From a virus, in the IMG/VR virus record IMGVR_UViG_3300043419_000168, positions 1-53,020 of that record: a DNA stretch of 53,020 nt, one strand, 5' to 3'. Positions 40,818 through 49,796 of the stretch are shown here, one piece after another; the stretch's first letter is position 1; the number at the start of each line of letters is the position of its first letter. Under the pieces are notes generated by a model, which had not been told where the DNA came from, made no database searches, and was given only the letters and a program-made list of their open reading frames with translations. The translations under genes were made by a program, and so were the position numbers.

Positions 40818-42398
40818 ATGAGTAAAGTTTATAATGCTAATGTGAACCTAAAAGCTGCAAACGTCAGCGTTCAATTCACACCAGAACAGGTTCAAGAATA
40901 CTTAAAGTGTTCTCAAGATCCAATTTACTTCATTGAAAACTATTGTAAAATTGTTTCTTTGGATCATGGCTTAGTTCCATTTAAGCTGTATGAGTGTCAA
41001 AAAGAAAAGGTTAAAGTTATTCATGAGAATCGTAGAGTTATTCTTATGGAAGGACGTCAGCAGGGTAAGACTACTACTTCTGCTGCATACATTTTATGGT
41101 ATACATTATTTCAAGAAAATAAGAACGTAGCTATCTTAGCGAACAAAGCTACAGCTGCCAGAGAAGTTCTAGATCGTTACCAAACTATGTATGAACACTT
41201 GCCTAGTTGGTTACAACAGGGTGTTACTACATGGAACAAAGGTGACATTGAATTAGAAAATGGGTCAAAGGTATTTACCGCTGCGACATCTGCTTCTGGT
41301 ATTCGTGGCAAATCTGTTAACTTACTTTATGTTGACGAAGCTGCGATTATTCCAAACACTGTAGCTGAACAGTTCTTCACTTCTGTGTATCCAACTATTT
41401 CTGCAGGTGAAACAACTAAGATTCTTTTATCTTCAACACCATTGGGATACAATCACTTCTGGAAATTCTGGAATGATGCTGAAAATAAAAGAAATGGTTT
41501 CGTTCCTTTATTCATTCCTTACTGGAAAATTCCAGGTCGTGATGAGAAGTGGGCGAATGAACAAAAGGCTATGCTTGGCGATCTTAAGTATAACCAAGAG
41601 GTTCTGTGTAAATTCCTCGGTTCTAGCTTAACTTTAATTAATGCTGATACTATTGCCAGAATGTCATTGGCTCAGCCAGTATTTACTAAAGATGGTTTAG
41701 ATATATACGAACACCCACAAGAAGATCATACATATGTTATTGTAGCTGATACGGCTAAAGGTGTTGGTGGTGACTATTCTGCGTTTACTATTATGGACAT
41801 AACAGAAGTTCCATATAAATTAGTTGGTAAATACAGAAAGAATGATATAAGTCCTTTACTATATCCAAACGTAATTCACCAAGTAGCTACTAAATTTAAT
41901 GAAGCATATGTGTTGGTCGAAACCAACTCAAGCGAGCAAGTCCCTTATATTCTACATAATGAATTGGAATATGAAAACTTGATTTTTGTAAATAGAACTA
42001 CTGGCTTACAGACTGTATCTGGTGGTTTTGGTGGAGGTAAAACTCAGTTAGGTGTTACAACTGATAAAAAGGTTAAACGAACTGGGTGTCACAATTTCAA
42101 GTCTTTGCTTGAAGAAAGTAAAATGATTATTCAGGATGCTGATATTATTTCAGAAATATCAACATTTATTGAGACTAAAGGATCGTATGCAGCAGATGAT
42201 GGATACCATGACGACTTAGTTATGACATTAGTCTTGTTTAGTTGGCTCACAAGTACCAGCTATTTTAAAGACCTAAATAATGTTAATCTGAGACAAATTA
42301 TGTACGATAAAAAGATTAAAGCGATGGAAGAAGAATTGACTCCATTCGGCTTCTTTGATAATGGAGATACAACGGAAAAGTCGCCATTGAACTTCTGA
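40818..42398 (+). CDS. 17: Terminase large subunit gp17
   Basis: A 526-residue packaging motor (T4 gp17 610). Walker A is Gly79-Arg-Gln-Gln-Gly83-Lys84-Thr85-Thr86; Walker B is LLYVDEA with Asp173-Glu174. The C-terminal RNase H-like nuclease has the acidic TYVIVADTAKG strand and a later YHDDLVM motif. It cuts concatemeric DNA and pumps it into the prohead through the gp20 portal. Its partner gp16 is far away on the other strand. The gene is followed by a late promoter for gp18. Confidence 0.95.
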   Translation: MSKVYNANVNLKAANVSVQFTPEQVQEYLKCSQDPIYFIENYCKIVSLDHGLVPFKLYECQKEKVKVIHENRRVILMEGRQQGKTTTSAAYILWYTLFQENKNVAILANKATAAREVLDRYQTMYEHLPSWLQQGVTTWNKGDIELENGSKVFTAATSASGIRGKSVNLLYVDEAAIIPNTVAEQFFTSVYPTISAGETTKILLSSTPLGYNHFWKFWNDAENKRNGFVPLFIPYWKIPGRDEKWANEQKAMLGDLKYNQEVLCKFLGSSLTLINADTIARMSLAQPVFTKDGLDIYEHPQEDHTYVIVADTAKGVGGDYSAFTIMDITEVPYKLVGKYRKNDISPLLYPNVIHQVATKFNEAYVLVETNSSEQVPYILHNELEYENLIFVNRTTGLQTVSGGFGGGKTQLGVTTDKKVKRTGCHNFKSLLEESKMIIQDADIISEISTFIETKGSYAADDGYHDDLVMTLVLFSWLTSTSYFKDLNNVNLRQIMYDKKIKAMEEELTPFGFFDNGDTTEKSPLNF

Positions 42399-42411
42399 AA
42401 ATGACTTTTCA

Positions 42412-42418
42412 ATAAATA
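42412..42418 (+). promoter_or_regulatory. Late promoter -10 element for tail sheath gp18
   Basis: ATAAATA in an A/T-rich context, with expected start near 42424. The leader before the gp18 ATG at 42481 is about 57 nt, the longest late leader in the window, and ends in an AAGGAG site. Confidence 0.6.
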
Positions 42419-42480
42419 AATTAGTGCTTTCAAGTGCTCCTCGAAGCAAAACAGAATAACATGTAATAAGGAGAATTACA

Positions 42481-44676
42481 ATGCCTTTTCAATTAAGTCC
42501 TGGCGTTGCAGTTGTAGAAAAAGACTTCACTTCAATCGTTCCAGCAGTATCTACTGCAGCTGGAGCATTTGCTGGTGTGTTTCAATGGGGTCCATGCCTA
42601 CAGCCAGTAACGATCAATTCCGAAAATACTTTAGTAAGTCGTTTCGGTAAACCAACTGACGATATAACAATCAATCGTTCGTTTTTCACTGCTGCTAACT
42701 TTTTATCTTATACTAATAATTTATTGGTAACTCGCGCAGATACATTGGCTCATAGAAATGCGGTTGCCCGTGTTTCTGGTACATTACAGAGCGTAACATT
42801 AACTAATGGTGGTTCTGGTTATACATCAACCCCAACTGTAACTTTTAGCGCACCACAAGTTGTTGGTGGTGTTCGTGCTACTGGTAATGCAGTTCTTTCT
42901 GGTGGTGGCGTAACTGCTGCAACTATTGCGACTCAGGGTTCTGGTTATGTGACTGCAACTGTAACATTCAGCTTACCTAACATTACTGGTGGTGTTCGTG
43001 CTACTGGTACTGCTACTATCGTTGGTGGTCAAATTACTGCTATCGTAATCACTAACGCTGGTTCTGGATACTTAACAGCTCCAACTGTAACAATCACTTC
43101 AGACACTGGTACTGGTGCTTCTGCTGGTGTTGTTACTATTCAACCTTCTAGCGTTGTTAGCATTACTACAACTAATGGTGGTTCTGGTTATACTTCTGCT
43201 CCAACAATTACTATCACTAATGGTGGTGGTACTGGTGCTGCAGCTACTGCAACTATTCAGGTTGGTGGTATTAAAGTTCTAAACGAGAACGATTACTTAC
43301 GTAACTGGGACGGAGGTTCTGGTGTTACTGGTGAATGGGCTGCGAAATATCCAGGCTCACTAGGTAACTCTTTAACTGTAGGTTTATGCGATTCAGTTGG
43401 TTTCTCAACATGGGCATATAAACAAGAATTCGATGCTGCTCCTGGAACTTCTGATTATGCTGCAGGTGTTTCTGGTTCTAATGATGAACTTCATGTTATC
43501 ATTCTTGATAGAGATGGTCGTTGGACTGGTGTTCCTGGATCAATCCTAGAGAAGTTTTCTTTCTTATCTAAAGCAATCGACGCTAAGAAATCTGATGGTA
43601 CTAATAACTACTATAAAGATGTAATCAATTCACGTTCACAGTATATTTGGTGGACTGACTTCCCAGAATTGGCAGATTATTCAGGTCCAGTTACTAACTG
43701 GGGTGGGCCAGCTGCGAATATCGCATTCCAGTCTTCTGGTCCACACAACTATGATTTATCTGGTGGTGTAGATTCCACAGCCGTAACTGATGGACAATTA
43801 ACAACTGCCTGGAACGTATATCGTGATACAGAATTGTATGACGTATCATTACTTCCTGCTGGTTGGGCAAGCACAGTTGTTGCCAATTATGTTATCGCTT
43901 TAGCTGAAGAGCGTAAAGATTGCGTAGCATTCTTATCACCAGTTGATGTTTCTACTGGTGAATATGTATCAAACTTTAACTATGCTGGTTCAGAAGCAGT
44001 TGATACTTTAATTGAATATAGAAATGCATTAACATCATCTTCATATGCTGTTCTTGACTCTGGATTCAAATATCAATACGATCGTTACAATGACAAATAT
44101 CGTTGGGTTCCATTGAACGGCGACGTGGCTGGTTTATGTGCTCGTACTGACTACACTAATGACCCATGGTTCTCTCCAGGTGGTTTAAATCGTGGACAAA
44201 TTAAGAACGTAGTTAAATTAGCTATGCACTTACATAAGACTGATCGCGATAATCTATATAAAGCTGGTATCAACCCAGTTATTACAGTTCCAGGTGATGG
44301 TACTGTATTGTTCGGCGATAAGACTCTATTGGCTAAACCATCTGCATTCGATCGTATCAATGTACGTCGTCTGTTTATCGTTCTAGAAAAAGCGATCGCT
44401 ACAGCTGCTAAATATCAGTTGTTCGAATTAAACGACAGCTTTACTCGTGCTCAATTTAAGAACTTGGTAGAACCATTCTTACGTGATGTTCAGGGTCGTC
44501 GTGGTATTACTGACTTCGTTGTTAAGTGTGATGATTCTAACAACACTGGTGAAGTTATTGACCGTAACGAGTTCGTCGCTGATATCTTTATTAAACCAAC
44601 TCGTTCTATTAACTTTATTAGTCTTAACTTCGTTGCTGCTCGCTCTGGAATTAATTTCACAGAGATCGGTGCGTAA
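42481..44676 (+). CDS. 18: Tail sheath protein gp18 with inserted repeat domain
   Basis: A 731-residue protein (T4 gp18 659). It starts with the sheath signature SPGVAVVEKDFTSIVPAVST and AGAFAGVFQWGPC, and ends with VQGRRGITDFVVKCDDSNNT and the terminal INFISLNFVAARSGINFTEI, the core contractile domain. Between about residues 100 and 265 it has four Gly/Tyr/Thr repeats (GGSGYTSTPTVTF and similar) inserted in what should be an outward-facing protease-resistant domain. The repeats may form a surface decoration of the tail. The gene is followed by gp19 with its own promoter. Confidence 0.95.
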   Translation: MPFQLSPGVAVVEKDFTSIVPAVSTAAGAFAGVFQWGPCLQPVTINSENTLVSRFGKPTDDITINRSFFTAANFLSYTNNLLVTRADTLAHRNAVARVSGTLQSVTLTNGGSGYTSTPTVTFSAPQVVGGVRATGNAVLSGGGVTAATIATQGSGYVTATVTFSLPNITGGVRATGTATIVGGQITAIVITNAGSGYLTAPTVTITSDTGTGASAGVVTIQPSSVVSITTTNGGSGYTSAPTITITNGGGTGAAATATIQVGGIKVLNENDYLRNWDGGSGVTGEWAAKYPGSLGNSLTVGLCDSVGFSTWAYKQEFDAAPGTSDYAAGVSGSNDELHVIILDRDGRWTGVPGSILEKFSFLSKAIDAKKSDGTNNYYKDVINSRSQYIWWTDFPELADYSGPVTNWGGPAANIAFQSSGPHNYDLSGGVDSTAVTDGQLTTAWNVYRDTELYDVSLLPAGWASTVVANYVIALAEERKDCVAFLSPVDVSTGEYVSNFNYAGSEAVDTLIEYRNALTSSSYAVLDSGFKYQYDRYNDKYRWVPLNGDVAGLCARTDYTNDPWFSPGGLNRGQIKNVVKLAMHLHKTDRDNLYKAGINPVITVPGDGTVLFGDKTLLAKPSAFDRINVRRLFIVLEKAIATAAKYQLFELNDSFTRAQFKNLVEPFLRDVQGRRGITDFVVKCDDSNNTGEVIDRNEFVADIFIKPTRSINFISLNFVAARSGINFTEIGA

Positions 44677-44679
44677 AGA

Positions 44680-44686
44680 CTAAATA
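44680..44686 (+). promoter_or_regulatory. Late promoter -10 element for tail tube gp19
   Basis: CTAAATA just after the gp18 stop; expected start near 44692 gives a 15-nt leader with AAGGAG before the ATG at 44707. Confidence 0.6.
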
Positions 44687-44706
44687 AAGAGGACAAGGAG
44701 AAATAA

Positions 44707-45300
44707 ATGGCAAATATCGCTGATTTTAAAGCGCAAATGATTGGGGGTGGTGCTCGCCCTAACCAATTCCGTGTTGAATTGGTTTTCCCTTCATTCGTGC
44801 CACTAGGTATCGTTGCTGGTCAACGTGCTCAGTTCTTATGTAAAGCTACTACGCTTCCAGCTTCTACGATCGAAACTATTCCAGTTTTATATCGTGGTCG
44901 TCAAGTGCAGTTTGCTGGAGAAAGAACTTTCGCACCATGGTCAGTGACAATCTATAACGATACGACTTTCAATATTCGTAACGCTATGGAACAATGGCAG
45001 GCTGGCATTCAGAACTATTCATCAACAGAAGGTCGTGTTAACCCACGTGACTATCAGGTTGATTTGCAAGTTCACCAGTTGGATCGTTCTGGCGCAATCA
45101 TCAAGAGCTATAAGTTCGTTGATGCTTTCCCAACATTGATTGGTCCAATTGCTTTAGATTTCGATCAGCAAAACCAGATCGAACAATTTGATGTAGAGTT
45201 CAATTACAACTACTTCACTTCTCAGTCTACTGAGGGTGGTGGCATTAATATTAATGTTTCTGTTGATACGCCAATCGGTAGTTTCCCTCTACCAATTTAA
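44707..45300 (+). CDS. 19: Tail tube protein gp19
   Basis: A 197-residue protein (T4 gp19 163) with the tube fold: GGARPNQFRVELVFPSF, the FLCKATTLPASTIETIPVLY loop, RGRQVQFAGERTFAPWSVTI and a C-terminal EQFDVEFNYNYF strand. It forms the inner tube inside the gp18 sheath. The C-terminus has a short Gly/Asn extension. It has its own late promoter and is followed by gp20 after 21 nt. Confidence 0.95.
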   Translation: MANIADFKAQMIGGGARPNQFRVELVFPSFVPLGIVAGQRAQFLCKATTLPASTIETIPVLYRGRQVQFAGERTFAPWSVTIYNDTTFNIRNAMEQWQAGIQNYSSTEGRVNPRDYQVDLQVHQLDRSGAIIKSYKFVDAFPTLIGPIALDFDQQNQIEQFDVEFNYNYFTSQSTEGGGININVSVDTPIGSFPLPI

Positions 45301-45321
45301 TTTTAGGTTGACAATTTAATT

Positions 45322-46896
45322 ATGCAATTATTTGGATTCGAGATAAAACGTAAAGAAGAACCTAAGGATATCGGGGCTGTAGTAACCCCGATATCTGATG
45401 ATGGTTCAACAGTTGTATCCACTTCCGCCACTTCCTATTATGGAATGGTTATGGATTTGGATACGATCGTTAAAAACGAAAACGATTTAATTAGAAGATA
45501 TCGCGAAACAGCAATGTATGCTGATTGTGATGCTGCTATTGAAGACATCGTTAATGAATCTATCATCGCTGAGTCTGACGACCAAGCTGTTAAGATTGAC
45601 TTAGATAAAGTTAAATTATCTGAATCAATTAAAAACAAAATCAGAGCAGAGTTTGATGAAGTTCTTCGTTTGTATGACTTTGATGATAAAGGTCATGACA
45701 TTTTCCGTCAATGGTATATTGATGGTCGTAGTTACTACAATGTGCTTCTGGATCCAAAAAATCCAAAGGCTGGAATTCAAGAACTTCGTTACGTTGATCC
45801 ACGTAAAATTCGCAAGATTAAAAATGTGGAAAAGAAAAGAAACGAACGAGGTGTAGATATCGTTGTCAAGAATGAAGAATATTACTTGTATAACGATAAG
45901 GGTATTAGCGAAGCTACAGTACAGGGTGTTAAACTTTCTGTAGATTCTATTGTTTATTGTCCATCTGGTTTGATGGATCAAAACTCTGGTATGATGCTTT
46001 CTTATTTACATAAAGCAATCAAACCAGTAAATCAATTAAAGATGATTGAAGATGCGGTAGTTATCTACCGTATATCACGTGCTCCAGAAAGACGTGTGTT
46101 TTACGTAGACGTTGGTAACTTACCTAAGTTAAAAGCTGAACAATACGTAAATGATATTATGAACAAGTTTAGAAATAAGATTGTTTATGATGCAACTACT
46201 GGTGAGACTCGCGATGATCGTAGACATCTATCAATGATGGAAGATTTCTGGATGCCACGTCGCGAAGGTGGTAAGGGTACAGAAATTACCACACTTCCTG
46301 GTGGACAAAACCTTGGTGATATCGAAGATATTCGTTATTTCCAAAGAAAATTGTATCAGGCATTAAATGTTCCAATGTCACGTTTAGAATCTTCAACTGG
46401 ATTTGCTCTTGGTAGATCTACTGAAATTACACGTGATGAAATTAAGTTTAATAAATTTATCCAGCGTTTACGTAAAAAGTTCGCTGCCTTATTTAATGGT
46501 GCTTTACGTGTTCAGCTTATTGCAAAGAACATAATTACACCAGATGATTGGGAAATGTTAGAGCAATCAATTCAATATGACTTCCAGCAAGATAATAATT
46601 TTGCAGAATTAAAAGATAATGAATTGATGTTACAAAGACTAGCTGCTCTGCAACAAGTAGAACCTTATATTGGAAGATTCTATTCTTCTACTTGGATTCG
46701 TAAAAATATCCTACGTCAAACTGATGAAGAAATGGATATTATGGATAAAGAGATGGAAGAAGATAAGATGCGTGCGTTTGATCAGGCTGAACAGCAGGGT
46801 CAAATCGCTGGTGTTACACAAGTTGCTCAACAGCAACACTTGGCTGATAATGGTTTTGGTGGCAATGAACAGTCACCAACTGATAAAGGAGAATGA
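45322..46896 (+). CDS. 20: Portal protein gp20
   Basis: A 524-residue protein, the same length as T4 gp20. Diagnostic parts are YADCDAAIEDIVNESIIAES, DIFRQWYIDGRSYYNVLLDP, RISRAPERRVFYVDVGNLPK and SMMEDFWMPRREGGKGTEIT. The dodecameric ring initiates prohead assembly and is the DNA gate for gp17. The C-terminus is Gln-rich. The next gene starts at its stop codon. Confidence 0.95.
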   Translation: MQLFGFEIKRKEEPKDIGAVVTPISDDGSTVVSTSATSYYGMVMDLDTIVKNENDLIRRYRETAMYADCDAAIEDIVNESIIAESDDQAVKIDLDKVKLSESIKNKIRAEFDEVLRLYDFDDKGHDIFRQWYIDGRSYYNVLLDPKNPKAGIQELRYVDPRKIRKIKNVEKKRNERGVDIVVKNEEYYLYNDKGISEATVQGVKLSVDSIVYCPSGLMDQNSGMMLSYLHKAIKPVNQLKMIEDAVVIYRISRAPERRVFYVDVGNLPKLKAEQYVNDIMNKFRNKIVYDATTGETRDDRRHLSMMEDFWMPRREGGKGTEITTLPGGQNLGDIEDIRYFQRKLYQALNVPMSRLESSTGFALGRSTEITRDEIKFNKFIQRLRKKFAALFNGALRVQLIAKNIITPDDWEMLEQSIQYDFQQDNNFAELKDNELMLQRLAALQQVEPYIGRFYSSTWIRKNILRQTDEEMDIMDKEMEEDKMRAFDQAEQQGQIAGVTQVAQQQHLADNGFGGNEQSPTDKGE

Positions 46897-46898
46897 TA

Positions 46899-47084
46899 AT
46901 GAGTGAATCCGTACATAATTTAATTACTGCAATTGCTTCTGGCAATGCTATAGATACAGAAAATGCTTTTAATGCAGCAATGGCAGAGAAAATTTCTGCT
47001 AGATTAGATGATATGAAAATTTCTGTTGCTCAGAATTTATTTAAGGGTGAAGCCCAAGTAGAAACTACTGAAGATCAAGAATGA
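46899..47084 (+). CDS. 67: Prohead core protein gp67-like
   Basis: A 61-residue protein, MSESVHNLITAIASGNAIDT onward, in the T4 gene 67 position between gp20 and gp68. It has a helical N-terminal part, NAFNAAMAEKISARLDDMKI, and an acidic tail. Two ATG codons are possible (46893 and 46899); the GGAG at 46888-46891 is correctly spaced (7 nt) for 46899 and too close to 46893, so I use the second. Gp67 is a minor prohead core component whose absence alters head length in T4. Confidence 0.7.
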   Translation: MSESVHNLITAIASGNAIDTENAFNAAMAEKISARLDDMKISVAQNLFKGEAQVETTEDQE

Positions 47085-47500
47085 AATATAGAGAGTTCGT
47101 AAAGACTGTTAAATCTGACGATAAGTCAATAGATAATACACGTCAAGAAATCGTTAAAGAGTCTTACGAAGAAATCGAAGATGGTCGAATCGCTACTATC
47201 ATAAAAGAATACCACGACATTAAAGTAACGAATACACTAATAGAATCATATAAAGAGTTAGCTTCTTCTAATATATTTACTGTTGACCCAATCGTACAAA
47301 AAATTAGAAACTTAAATAAATTAGATTCGATCATCGAAGGTAAAATTCACTATCAATTAAATGATGGATGTGTAGTTACAATAAATGAACAGACACAAGA
47401 ACAACTAAATAATTTGTTGAACAATCAAAAAGAAATAGTTGAGTATATGAGAGAAAGTAAAAGCAATTTCTTTCATGTTCTTAATAAAATTAAGGAATAA
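47081..47500 (+). CDS. 68: Prohead core protein gp68-like
   Basis: A 139-residue protein (T4 gp68 141) in the gene 68 position. It starts MKYREFVKTVKSDDKSIDNT and is mainly helical, with a central KIHYQLNDGCVVTINEQTQE strand segment. The start overlaps the stop of the gp67-like gene by 4 nt. Sequence similarity to T4 gp68 is not obvious; length and synteny support the call. Confidence 0.6.
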   Translation: MKYREFVKTVKSDDKSIDNTRQEIVKESYEEIEDGRIATIIKEYHDIKVTNTLIESYKELASSNIFTVDPIVQKIRNLNKLDSIIEGKIHYQLNDGCVVTINEQTQEQLNNLLNNQKEIVEYMRESKSNFFHVLNKIKE

Positions 47501-47502
47501 AG

Positions 47503-48168
47503 ATGGCATTAACTAAAAGCATCTTAAAGATGACCGAAACCGAAACAGTTGTTAAAGTTGCTGGTGCGGGTGGTGATACTACCATCTCATTAGATGTAGA
47601 TTTACTTGACGTCAATCAAGTGTTCGTTGCAGCTACTTCTTCTGAGTTAATAACTTTACAAGAATCTTATGATGACGCTTTACAAAATTTAGCTGACGTG
47701 TTTGATTCATACTCATCTGACCCGAACTATCCATTCGGTGCCACTTTACCTGTATCTCATCTAACATATTCACAACTTATCGTAAATGCTCCTGGCATAG
47801 TTCCAACACCATTACTTCCTGCAGCACTGAATGTTCAACATATTAGAAGCGATTTACTAGAAGCTATTGGTGCGAATGTCACTATAACAGGAGTTCGTTG
47901 GAATGGTGAACTTGGTAACACTATTAAAATTTCAAGAAACTCTGTAAGAGTTCTTACTTTACCAACTGAGTCTGCAGATTATATCGCATTTGATGGCCAA
48001 GAAATGCCACCAGAAAAGACTGAATCTGATTATGATATAGTAGTTGAACAAACTGGTACAGGTCAAATTGAACTGTATTTAAAGTTGAGAAAAGTTTCTG
48101 GTTATGCACCAAAAGTTGAGACAGCTGAATTCAGCGTCTATGACGACACTAACACAGTAGGAAGCTAA
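47503..48168 (+). CDS. Head-associated structural protein of unknown function
   Basis: A 221-residue protein between the gp68-like gene and gp21, a place where T4 has no gene. It begins ALTKSILKMTETETVVKVAG, and the second half contains NVTITGVRWNGELGNTIKIS, RNSVRVLTLPTESADYIAFD and YLKLRKVSGYAPKVETAEFS. These sequences look like a conserved head-gene-cluster protein of T4-like marine phages, predicted to be a β-sandwich. Candidate roles are capsid decoration or core component. It is tightly packed with its neighbours. Confidence 0.65.
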   Translation: MALTKSILKMTETETVVKVAGAGGDTTISLDVDLLDVNQVFVAATSSELITLQESYDDALQNLADVFDSYSSDPNYPFGATLPVSHLTYSQLIVNAPGIVPTPLLPAALNVQHIRSDLLEAIGANVTITGVRWNGELGNTIKISRNSVRVLTLPTESADYIAFDGQEMPPEKTESDYDIVVEQTGTGQIELYLKLRKVSGYAPKVETAEFSVYDDTNTVGS

Positions 48169-48169
48169 A

Positions 48170-48823
48170 ATGAGATTAATTAAAGAAGTCTTTGATACAA
48201 CTAACGTAATCGTTGAATCAAAACTAGGTAAACCAAAACAATATTTCATTGAAGGTGTTTTCCTTCAATCAGAATTAAAAAACCGTAACGGACGTATGTA
48301 TCCAGAAGCAGTTATGGATAAAGAAGTTAAGCGTTACTGTGAAGATTATGTCGCCAAGAATCGTGCTTATGGTGAGTTAGGTCACCCAGAAACACCATCT
48401 ATTAACTTAGATCGTGTTTCTCACATTATTACTGACCTACGCAAAGAAGGTACGAACTACATTGGCAGAGCAAAGATTCTTGAAACTCCAATGGGTATGA
48501 TTGCACGTGGTCTATTAGATGGCGGTGCAAACCTTGGTGTATCAAGTAGAGCACTTGGTTCTCTTCAAATGAACAAAGAGGGTGTTCAAGTGGTTCAGGA
48601 CGACTTTATGCTGTCAACTGCAGCTGATATCGTTGCTGATCCATCCGCTCCAGATGCATTCGTTCAGGGCATTATGGAAAGCAAGGAGTGGGTTTTCGTT
48701 GATGGAAAGTTTGTGGAGAAGCATATCGATGAAGTTAGATCAATGATCAAGAAAGCGTCATCAAAGAATTTAGAAGAAGCGAAAATAATCGCTTTCCAGA
48801 AGTTTCTGAGAGAAATCAGATAA
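48170..48823 (+). CDS. 21: Prohead protease gp21
   Basis: A 217-residue protease (T4 gp21 212). Catalytic residues are recognisable as His72 in YGELGHPETP and the Ser pair 125/126 in NLGVSSRALGS, as in the herpesvirus-assemblin-like phage prohead proteases. It cleaves scaffold and capsid proteins after (Ile/Leu)-x-Glu and then itself. It is followed by tandem late promoter elements before gp22. Confidence 0.9.
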   Translation: MRLIKEVFDTTNVIVESKLGKPKQYFIEGVFLQSELKNRNGRMYPEAVMDKEVKRYCEDYVAKNRAYGELGHPETPSINLDRVSHIITDLRKEGTNYIGRAKILETPMGMIARGLLDGGANLGVSSRALGSLQMNKEGVQVVQDDFMLSTAADIVADPSAPDAFVQGIMESKEWVFVDGKFVEKHIDEVRSMIKKASSKNLEEAKIIAFQKFLREIR

Positions 48824-48833
48824 ATAATAAATA
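48820..48833 (+). promoter_or_regulatory. Tandem late promoter -10 elements for gp22-gp23
   Basis: Two ATAAATA strings lie end to end (48820-48826 and 48827-48833). Expected starts near 48832 and 48839 would both precede the gp22 ATG at 48867. Doubling may boost scaffold and capsid expression. Confidence 0.6.
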
Positions 48834-48866
48834 ATTACATAGAACTATTCCAGTTAGGAGAAAACG

Positions 48867-49778
48867 ATGTCAATCGAACAAAAAATCGCTGAACTTCTTG
48901 CCGAATCTAAAGCTGCTGAATTAACTCAGCAAGTTGAAGACCAAGCTGAAGAAGTTATCGCTGAAGAGACAGCTGAAGAAGTTGTAGCTGAAGAAGTTTC
49001 TGTAGAAGAAGCTGAAGAAGTTATCGCTGAAGAAGCTGAAGAAGAGTATACTGTTGATGTTTCTGCAGACGTAGAAGCTCTTATCAATGGTGAAGAACTT
49101 ACTGAAGAATTCAAAACTAAAGCTGCTACGATTTTCGAAGCTGCTGTAGTTACTCGAGTAAAGCAAGAGGTTGCTAAACTTGATGAAGAATATGCTGCTA
49201 AGTTAGACGAAGCAGTACAAAAGAATGTAGAGGGTCTTGTTGAACAAGTTGATGGATATCTCAACTACGTAGTTGAGCAGTGGATTGCACAGAATGAATT
49301 AGCCCTTGAGCATGGTATGAAGTCCGAAATCCTAGAAGGATTTGTTGCTGGACTAAAAGGTCTTTTCGAAGAAAACTATATTGAAATTCCTGAAGAGAAA
49401 TTCGATGTATTGGGTTCTATGGAAAGCAAAATCGAAGAACTAGAAACTAAGCTAAACGAACAAGTTGCTGCTAATGTTGAGTTGAGCAAAACTCTTGCTG
49501 AACAGAAGCGTATCGAAATCGTTGAGGCTGCATGTGAAGGTTTAACTGACACAGAAGTTGAGAAGTTCAAAGGTCTAGCTGAAGAGTTAGCATACGAAGA
49601 TGTTGAAACTTTTACTACTAAAGTTAAGACTATCCGCGAAAGCTACTTCACTACCAAAGCACAAGCAGATGTTACATCTGTAGTTACTGATGCTCCAGTA
49701 GAGTCATTAGTTGAGGAAAAGAAAGTTGACCCAACTATGGCGAAATATCTACAAGCACTAAACAACTTTAACAAGTAA
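48867..49778 (+). CDS. 22: Prohead scaffold protein gp22
   Basis: A 303-residue, strongly acidic helical protein (T4 gp22 269). Residues 20-65 are an AEEVIAEE-type Glu/Ala repeat. Later parts hold long helices (KIEELETKLNEQVAANVELS). Several (Ile/Leu)-x-Glu sites are present for gp21 cleavage. Gp22 forms the inner core that shapes the prohead and is degraded before packaging. The gp23 gene follows after 18 nt. Confidence 0.85.
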   Translation: MSIEQKIAELLAESKAAELTQQVEDQAEEVIAEETAEEVVAEEVSVEEAEEVIAEEAEEEYTVDVSADVEALINGEELTEEFKTKAATIFEAAVVTRVKQEVAKLDEEYAAKLDEAVQKNVEGLVEQVDGYLNYVVEQWIAQNELALEHGMKSEILEGFVAGLKGLFEENYIEIPEEKFDVLGSMESKIEELETKLNEQVAANVELSKTLAEQKRIEIVEAACEGLTDTEVEKFKGLAEELAYEDVETFTTKVKTIRESYFTTKAQADVTSVVTDAPVESLVEEKKVDPTMAKYLQALNNFNK

Positions 49779-49796
49779 TCTAAAAAGGAAAAACAA

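Noticed and set aside
42421-42480. Stem-loop or riboswitch in the long gp18 leader
   Set aside because: Only a 5-bp TGCTT/AAGCA pairing with a large loop is visible; too weak to call.
45308-45313. TTGACA just before gp20, a possible sigma70 -35 box
   Set aside because: No TATAAT-like -10 lies 16-18 bp downstream; the expected place is inside the start of gp20.
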